Shown piece by piece: positions 5,050-9,822 of a stretch of 9,822 nt of DNA. The DNA comes from an uncultured Xanthobacteraceae bacterium (GTDB lineage: Bacteria > Pseudomonadota > Alphaproteobacteria > Rhizobiales > Xanthobacteraceae): the NCBI GenBank assembly GCA_955652195.1, contig CATPBC010000406.1, forward strand, positions 1 through 9,822, read 5' to 3'. The position numbers and the translations under genes are program-made. Positions within the stretch are counted from its first letter, which is position 1. Each line of letters begins with the position of its first letter. The notes under the pieces were generated by a model. That model ran no database searches, was not told the DNA's origin, and saw nothing but the letters and a program-made list of their open reading frames with translations.

Positions 5050-6153
5050 ATGACGAGAAACAAGCCGCCGTTTCGCGCCGACGTTGTCGGCAGCCTGTTG
5101 CGGACTGTGCCGCTGAAGGAGGCGCGGGCGAAGCGGGAGAAAGGCGAGATCGGCGCGGCGCAGCTCAACGAGATCGAAGACCGCGAGATCGAAACGATCA
5201 TCAGGAAACAACAGGAGGTCGGTCTCAAGCTTGCGACCGATGGCGAGTTCCGCCGTTCGTGGTGGCATTTCGACTTCTACGGCATGCTCGATGGCGTCGA
5301 GATCTACGAGCTCGATCACGGCATCCAGTTCCAGGGCGTGCAAACCAAGCCGCGCAGCATTCGCATCCACAGCAAGCTTGGCTTCTCGCACCATCCGATG
5401 ATCGATCATTTCAAATTTCTCAAAGCCCACGCCCGCGTGATGCCAAAAATGTGCATCCCGAGCCCGGCGACGATGCATTTCCGTCTGGAGCCGAACGCGG
5501 TCACCGCCAAGGAATATAAAGACCGCGATGCGATATTCGACGATCTGGCCAACACCTATCGCCAGGCGATCCGCGGCTTCTACGACGCCGGCTGCCGCTA
5601 TCTGCAGTTCGACGACACCGCCTGGGCCTATTTGTGCTCGCAGGTCGAGCTGAAAAAGGCGCGCGAGCGCGGGCTCAACGCCGACCGCCTGCAACAGGAC
5701 TATGCGCGCGTCATAAACGGCGCGCTGCAAGGCAAGCCGGCCGACATGGTGATCACCACGCACGTCTGCCGCGGCAATTTCCGCTCGACCTGGATTGCCG
5801 AGGGCGGCTACGAACCGGTCGCCGAGACGATGCTCGCGAAGCTGCATTACGACGGCTACTTCCTCGAATACGACACCGCGCGCGCCGGCGGGTTTGAGCC
5901 GCTGCGGTTCTTGCCCAAGGGCAACAAGATTGTCGTGCTCGGCCTCGTCACCACAAAAACCGGCACGCTTGAAAAGAAAGACGACGTCAAGCGCCGCATC
6001 GAGGAGGCAACCAAGTTTGCTCCGTTCGAGCAGCTCTGCCTGTCGCCGCAATGCGGTTTTGCTTCGACCGAGGAAGGCAATGTACTCGCTGAAGACGAAC
6101 AATGGGCGAAGCTGCGGATGATCGTCGAATTGGCCGACGAGGTATGGGGGTGA
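5050..6153 (+). CDS. Cobalamin-independent methionine synthase (MetE C-terminal domain) family methyltransferase
   Basis: The 367-aa protein matches the stand-alone MetE C-terminal TIM-barrel family (COG0620, YxjG/YxjH type), about half the size of true MetE (about 750 aa) and without its N-terminal barrel. The zinc site is intact: H238 and C240 (HVCRGN), E273 (FLEYDTARAG) and C335 (LSPQCGF). Other family marks are VGSLLRT (13-19), ATDGEFRR (62-69), FDD (187-189) and the terminal LADEVWG. The zinc normally activates a thiol(ate) for methylation, classically homocysteine with methyl-tetrahydrofolate as donor. Short homologues often have unknown methyl donors or acceptors, so methionine synthesis should not be assumed. 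It follows the Rieske ferredoxin on the same strand and may be co-transcribed, although the 210-base gap leaves room for its own control. That pairing suggests methyl-group handling linked to an oxidation, an inference only. It converges on the CysZ-like gene with 15 bases between stops. Confidence 0.88.
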   Translation: MTRNKPPFRADVVGSLLRTVPLKEARAKREKGEIGAAQLNEIEDREIETIIRKQQEVGLKLATDGEFRRSWWHFDFYGMLDGVEIYELDHGIQFQGVQTKPRSIRIHSKLGFSHHPMIDHFKFLKAHARVMPKMCIPSPATMHFRLEPNAVTAKEYKDRDAIFDDLANTYRQAIRGFYDAGCRYLQFDDTAWAYLCSQVELKKARERGLNADRLQQDYARVINGALQGKPADMVITTHVCRGNFRSTWIAEGGYEPVAETMLAKLHYDGYFLEYDTARAGGFEPLRFLPKGNKIVVLGLVTTKTGTLEKKDDVKRRIEEATKFAPFEQLCLSPQCGFASTEEGNVLAEDEQWAKLRMIVELADEVWG

Positions 6154-6168
6154 ATGGCCGCGGCCGGA

Positions 6169-6879
6169 TTATATAATCTTGCGGCTCAGTCTCTTATGCA
6201 GATGCACCATAAAGGCCATCGCGAACAGCGGCGTCGCCAGGTTGACGATCGGGATCGACACGAACGCGGCGATGAACAGGCCGCCGACATAGACCACGGC
6301 GGCGTTGCGCCGGCGCAGCGCCTTGGCCTCGGCGCGCGGCCGCAAGCGCATGGCGGCGAGCTCGAAATATTCGCGGCCGAGGATATAGGCAGTGGCCAGG
6401 AAAAAGATGACCGCGCCGAAGCCGGCGAAGAGCAAAAGCGGCGCGGCGCACAAGTAAATCACCAAAGCGAGCAAAGCCGTTTTTAAACCTTCCCAGATCG
6501 CCAGCCACAGCGGCACGGCCTTGCCCGGCGGATCGGCAGGATAATGCTCGCGCTCGACCTGCTGCCCGATCTGGTCGGCGAAGAAACTGCCGACAATCGC
6601 CGTAACCGCCGGCATCAGCATGATGCTGCCGACAATGATGCCGAGCCCGGCGGCAATCGAGAGTAGCCAAGCCAGCGCATTAGCCGGCATATGCGCTTGA
6701 GCACCTAACGTCTGCTCGACCGACGCGCTGCCGGCGCCGACGAGGTGCACAATCAGCCGTTCCACCGCGATGCCGACGACGACGATCAGCGCCAGCGCAA
6801 GGCCGATGGTTTTCCAAAGCACCGCGCGCAGCGGCGGCGAGAACAATTGCGTGATCGCCTTGGTCGCATCGTCGAGCAT
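6169..6879 (-). CDS. EI24-domain/CysZ-like integral membrane protein
   Basis: The 236-aa product belongs to the EI24/CysZ family, inner-membrane proteins of which E. coli CysZ takes up sulfate. Evidence: hydrophobic segments at about 21-45, 67-97, 131-165 and 193-225; the family-typical motif AYILGREYFELAAMRLRP (164-181); FFADQIGQQVE (99-109) after the second segment; and a basic C-terminus. The length is close to that of CysZ (about 250 aa). Many alphaproteobacterial members are annotated as sulfate transporter family without experimental support, and no sulfur-assimilation genes are nearby, so the substrate is uncertain. It stands alone, divergent from the amine oxidase-like gene and convergent with the MetE-like gene. 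The start at 6879 has only a weak GAAG-type ribosome site. A sulfur link with the zinc/thiol methyltransferase next door is conceivable but unsupported. Confidence 0.8.
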   Translation of the reverse strand: MLDDATKAITQLFSPPLRAVLWKTIGLALALIVVVGIAVERLIVHLVGAGSASVEQTLGAQAHMPANALAWLLSIAAGLGIIVGSIMLMPAVTAIVGSFFADQIGQQVEREHYPADPPGKAVPLWLAIWEGLKTALLALVIYLCAAPLLLFAGFGAVIFFLATAYILGREYFELAAMRLRPRAEAKALRRRNAAVVYVGGLFIAAFVSIPIVNLATPLFAMAFMVHLHKRLSRKII

Positions 6880-6926
6880 GTCTTCACGTCATTGCCGCCG
6901 GTCGGTGCGTAGATCAAGCGAAAGAT

Positions 6927-6952
6927 TTGCCCCCCGCCCACGCTTGGGGCAA
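6927..6952. other. Inverted repeat in the divergent intergenic region
   Basis: TTGCCCC (6927-6933) and GGGGCAA (6946-6952) are perfect 7-bp complements with a 12-base spacer, in the 152-base gap between the CysZ-like and amine oxidase-like genes. It could be an operator or an RNA hairpin. No convincing -35/-10 pair was found around it on either strand. Confidence 0.4.
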
Positions 6953-7031
6953 TGTTACGCGGTCGTTGGGGCGAAGCGACGAAATCGGGACGACGAAGAT
7001 CGGAATCGGGCCGTAAGGCGTTGTGTAAAGC

Positions 7032-8495
7032 ATGCCGTCTCTGAGCCGTCGTTCGCTGCTCATGGCCTCGGCCGCGTTCGCCGCGCGTCCAGCCCTCGCC
7101 GCAGTCACGCCATCTGGCGGTCCGCTCGATGTGGTCATTATCGGCGCCGGGGCGGCTGGAATCGCCGCCGCGCGGCGCCTCGCCGCCGCCGGCCGGCGCT
7201 ACCTCGTGATCGAGGCGACCGATCATGTTGGCGGACGCTGCGTCACCGACATGACAAGCTTCGGCGTGCCGTTCGATCGCGGCGCGCGTTGGATTTATCT
7301 GCCCGATTCAAATCCGCTGATCAAAATCGCGCCGCGGCGCGGCGACATTTATTCTGCGTCGCTCAGTCGTAAAGTGCGGATCGGCCGGCGCTACGCGCGC
7401 GAGGGCGAGCTTGAGGATTTTCTCTCGGCGCAGGTCCGCGCCACGCGCGCCGTCGACGATGCGGCGCGCAAGGCCGACATTGCCTGCGCGCAGGCGATGC
7501 CCGCTGATCTCGGCGACTGGCGGGCGACCGTGGAATTCGTGCTCGGCCCATACAACTACGGCAAGGATCTGGCGCAGCTGTCGTCTTTCGATTTCGCCAA
7601 GGCCGCCGAGCGCCGCAGCGCGGCGTTCTGCAAGCCAGGTTTCGGCGCGTTGCTTGCCGCGCTAGCGCAGGGGCTTGCGATCCAGCTTTCGACGCCGGCG
7701 ACTTCGATCGATACCCGGCGTGCCCTGACGGTAGAAACCGCCAAGGGCAGCATCATCGCAACGGTCGCAATCGTCACGGTGCCGACCAATGTTATCGCCT
7801 CGGGCGGCCTCAAATTCGTTCCCGACCTGGCCCGTCGCATCGATCCGTTCGCCCGCCTGCCGCTTGGCAGCTATGACCGCATCGCGCTCGAACTTGTCGG
7901 CAACCCATTGGGCCTGGAAAGCGACGATCTGGTCTTCGAAAAATCGAACAACACGCATACCGCCGCGATCCTCGCCAATGTCGGCGCTACGCCACTGTGC
8001 TTCGTCGATGTGGCCGGCACATTCGGCCGCGATCTCGCCGAGCAAGGCCAAGCCGCGATGATCGACTTTGCCGCCGAATGGCTGTCAGGGCTGTACGGCG
8101 CCGATGTGAAGAAATCGATCGGCCGCAAATACGCGACACGCTGGAACGCCGAACCTTATGCGCTGGGCGCTTGGTCGGCCACCGTGCCAGGCAGTCAATC
8201 GGTGCGGCGGCAGTTACTGGATCGCATCGCCGATGACGTCTGGTATGCCGGTGAGGCGGCGCATGAGACGTTGTGGGGTACGGTCGGCGGCGCTTGGGAA
8301 TCCGGCGAGCGCGCCGCCGACGCCGTGCTGCGCCGGCTCGGCCCGGTGAAAGCGCCCGCCCCCGCCGCGGCGGAAAGCGAAGCCAAGCCGAAACACAAAG
8401 CAAAACCCGCCCAGGCCGAGCGCCGCGTGCCGCGTTACGAAGCCGCACCACGGACTTACGAGGGCACGCCGCGCATTATGCGCGAGGAACGCTAA
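7032..8495 (+). CDS. Tat-exported FAD-dependent amine oxidase-like protein
   Basis: The 487-aa protein is a flavin monoamine oxidase/NAD(P)-binding Rossmann family oxidoreductase. Residues 1-23 form a twin-arginine signal peptide (SRRSLLM, then a hydrophobic Ala-rich segment, ending P-A-L-A), so export as a folded holoenzyme to the periplasm is expected. FAD motifs follow: GAGAAG (38-43), E61 at the end of the second strand, GGRC (67-70), RGARWIY (83-89), and near the C-terminus WYAGEAA (404-410) with GTVGGAWESGERAA (416-429). At the place of the active-site Lys of MAO-type enzymes (LGSxxK) the sequence has R283 (PLGSYDRIAL), so typical amine oxidation is not certain. After residue about 438 comes a low-complexity Ala/Pro/Lys then Arg-rich tail of about 50 residues, unlike the family core. 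It is monocistronic, divergent from the CysZ-like gene. Its stop lies one base from the pheT stop. The substrate is unknown. Confidence 0.85.
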   Translation: MPSLSRRSLLMASAAFAARPALAAVTPSGGPLDVVIIGAGAAGIAAARRLAAAGRRYLVIEATDHVGGRCVTDMTSFGVPFDRGARWIYLPDSNPLIKIAPRRGDIYSASLSRKVRIGRRYAREGELEDFLSAQVRATRAVDDAARKADIACAQAMPADLGDWRATVEFVLGPYNYGKDLAQLSSFDFAKAAERRSAAFCKPGFGALLAALAQGLAIQLSTPATSIDTRRALTVETAKGSIIATVAIVTVPTNVIASGGLKFVPDLARRIDPFARLPLGSYDRIALELVGNPLGLESDDLVFEKSNNTHTAAILANVGATPLCFVDVAGTFGRDLAEQGQAAMIDFAAEWLSGLYGADVKKSIGRKYATRWNAEPYALGAWSATVPGSQSVRRQLLDRIADDVWYAGEAAHETLWGTVGGAWESGERAADAVLRRLGPVKAPAPAAAESEAKPKHKAKPAQAERRVPRYEAAPRTYEGTPRIMREER

Positions 8496-8496
8496 T

Positions 8497-9822
8497 TCAC
8501 GCCCGCAGCACGCCGCCGGTGCGTTTGCCGACTTCGGCGACGATCTTGGCGGCCAGCACTTCGATCTCGGCATCGGTCATGGTCTTGTCTCGCGGCTGCA
8601 GCGTGACCGCAATCGCGATCGATTTCTTGCCTGGCGCGATACCCTCGCCCTCGTAAACGTCGAACACCGTGACGCCGGCAATGAGCTTGCGGTCGGCCGA
8701 TTGGGCCGCGCGCACGACATCGGCGGCTTTGACGTCGTGCTCGACGACGAAAGCAAAATCGCGCTCGACCGACTGGAACGGTGAAAGATCGAGCGCCGGC
8801 TTGGCGCGCGTGCCGCGCGCTTTCGGCTCGGGAATCCGTTCCAAAATGACTTCGAAGGCGACCAGCGGCCCTTCGGCATCGAGCGCCTCGAGCGCGCGCG
8901 GATGCAATTCACCGAAATGGCCGAGCACATTCTGCGGCCCGATTTGGATTGTGCCGGAGCGCCCGGGATGAAACCAGGCCGGGCCGCCGGACACGGTTTG
9001 CAGTGCTTGCGCCTGGGCGCCGGCAGCGGCGAGCACCGCCAGCGCGTCGGCTTTGACGTCGAACGCATCAACTTCGCCGTCGCGCTTGGTCCAATGGCGG
9101 CCGATGCCGGACGGCCTGGCCAAAGCGCGGCGCACGCCGGCTGCCGCAATGAGCTGATCTTCCGGCCGATCGCCGCGAAAAATTTGTCCCACTTCGAACA
9201 AAGCGGTGTCCGGAAATCCGCGGTCGGCATTTTTTTGCGCAGCCGCCACGAGACCGGGGATCAGGCTCGGCCGCATTTCGGAAAGATCGGCGGCAATCGG
9301 ATTCGCAAGCGCCAGCTCCGGCTTGCCGCCGCCGAACAGTTCGGCCTGCTTTTTGCTAATAAACGACCAGGTCACCGCTTCGACCAAATTGCGCGCGGCG
9401 AGCGCCCGCTTTGCTTTGCGGGTGCGAACCTGGATCGCCGTGAGCACCGGTTTGCGCGGGGCTTCGCCGCGATCGAACGGCACCGACGGCACGCGGTCGA
9501 CGCCGACGATCCGCACCACCTCTTCGACGAGGTCGGCTTTGTCCGCCACGTCGGCGCGCCATGATGGCACCGTGACTTTGACGCGCTCGCGCTTACGTTC
9601 GCTTTCGCCTTGGGCCACTTTGAAGCCGAGATTTTCGAATATCCGGCGCGCGTCCGTGAGCGGCACTGCGAGACCGGTCAGCCGCTCGGTTTCTGCAACG
9701 GGGAAATCGATCGCGCGCACGGGCGCCGCCGCGCTGCCGGCCACCGTGACATCTGATGGTGTGCCGCCGCACAGATCCAGCACCATGCGCGTCGCCATTT
9801 CGAGACCCGGCGACATGAAGGC
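8497..9822 (-). CDS. pheT: Phenylalanine--tRNA ligase beta subunit, C-terminal part (5' end beyond the window)
   Basis: The 441 residues visible are the C-terminal half of PheT (usual length about 800 aa), the tRNA-binding and structural subunit of the alpha2beta2 enzyme that charges tRNA-Phe in the cytoplasm. The frame stays open to base 9822 (A-F before the first Met seen), so the in-frame ATG at 9816 is internal. Domains in order: the end of B3/B4 (MSPGLEMATRM); B5 at about 9711-9480 (IDFPVAETERLTG to LVEEVVRIVGVDRVP); the synthetase-like core (AVTWSFISKKQAELFGG; ANPIAADLSEMRPSLIPGL; FEVGQIF); and the anticodon-binding FDX-ACB domain at about 8790-8500 (FQSVERDFAFVV, VFDVYEGEGIAPGKKS). All parts look intact. 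The gene normally follows pheS, which would lie to the right outside the window. It ends one base from the stop of the convergent amine oxidase-like gene, leaving no space for a separate terminator. Confidence 0.97.
   Translation of the reverse strand, partial: AFMSPGLEMATRMVLDLCGGTPSDVTVAGSAAAPVRAIDFPVAETERLTGLAVPLTDARRIFENLGFKVAQGESERKRERVKVTVPSWRADVADKADLVEEVVRIVGVDRVPSVPFDRGEAPRKPVLTAIQVRTRKAKRALAARNLVEAVTWSFISKKQAELFGGGKPELALANPIAADLSEMRPSLIPGLVAAAQKNADRGFPDTALFEVGQIFRGDRPEDQLIAAAGVRRALARPSGIGRHWTKRDGEVDAFDVKADALAVLAAAGAQAQALQTVSGGPAWFHPGRSGTIQIGPQNVLGHFGELHPRALEALDAEGPLVAFEVILERIPEPKARGTRAKPALDLSPFQSVERDFAFVVEHDVKAADVVRAAQSADRKLIAGVTVFDVYEGEGIAPGKKSIAIAVTLQPRDKTMTDAEIEVLAAKIVAEVGKRTGGVLRA

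Noticed and set aside
4450..6102. Minus-strand open frame of 550 codons opposite the Rieske and MetE-like genes
   Set aside because: It spans two well-supported plus-strand genes with intact metal-binding motifs plus the repeat-rich gap, and its own product shows no recognisable domain.
6156..6165. GGCCGCGGCC palindrome between the convergent MetE-like and CysZ-like genes as a bidirectional terminator
   Set aside because: It has no loop as a continuous palindrome and no flanking A/T tracts adjacent to a stem, and 10-bp GC palindromes are common here.
8902..9564. Plus-strand open frame of 220 codons opposite pheT
   Set aside because: PheT domains are continuous on the other strand. This product is a compositional shadow.

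Overview
The window looks like a chromosomal segment from a high-GC alphaproteobacterium, most likely of the order Hyphomicrobiales (Bradyrhizobium/Rhodopseudomonas/Xanthobacteraceae type). This rests on base composition, codon use and the style of the proteins, not on a marker gene, so the placement is an inference. I see no tRNA, rRNA, CRISPR array, transposase or phage gene.

Layout. Positions 1-4344 hold four minus-strand genes, read right to left: a 174-aa protein I do not recognise, a CoxG-like SRPBCC protein, a 12-helix MFS carboxylate/aromatic-acid type permease, and a soluble flavoprotein of the fumarate reductase/succinate dehydrogenase/L-aspartate oxidase family. A probable next gene overlaps the flavoprotein stop by ATGA and leaves the window at base 1. 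A 147-base divergent regulatory region (4345-4491) with a perfect 12-bp palindrome separates this set from two plus-strand genes: a small Rieske [2Fe-2S] ferredoxin (4492-4839) and a cobalamin-independent methionine synthase (MetE C-terminal domain) like methyltransferase (5050-6153). To the right are genes with no obvious link: a CysZ/EI24-type membrane protein (6169-6879, minus), a Tat-exported flavin amine oxidase-like protein (7032-8495, plus) and the 3' portion of pheT (8497-9822, minus, cut by the window edge).

How the genes may work together. The left six genes (permease, flavin oxidoreductase, CoxG-like accessory protein, unknown protein, Rieske electron carrier and methyltransferase-like protein around one shared control region) look like an uptake-and-catabolism module for a small, probably carboxylated and possibly methylated, compound. 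No oxygenase lies in the window, although the Rieske ferredoxin would be expected to serve one. The substrate is unknown. The flavoprotein keeps several catalytic residues of fumarate reductases but has lost the His of the HPTG loop and the flavin-linking His, so ordinary succinate/fumarate chemistry is doubtful. This module is the most interesting part of the window. The right part is ordinary housekeeping and peripheral metabolism.
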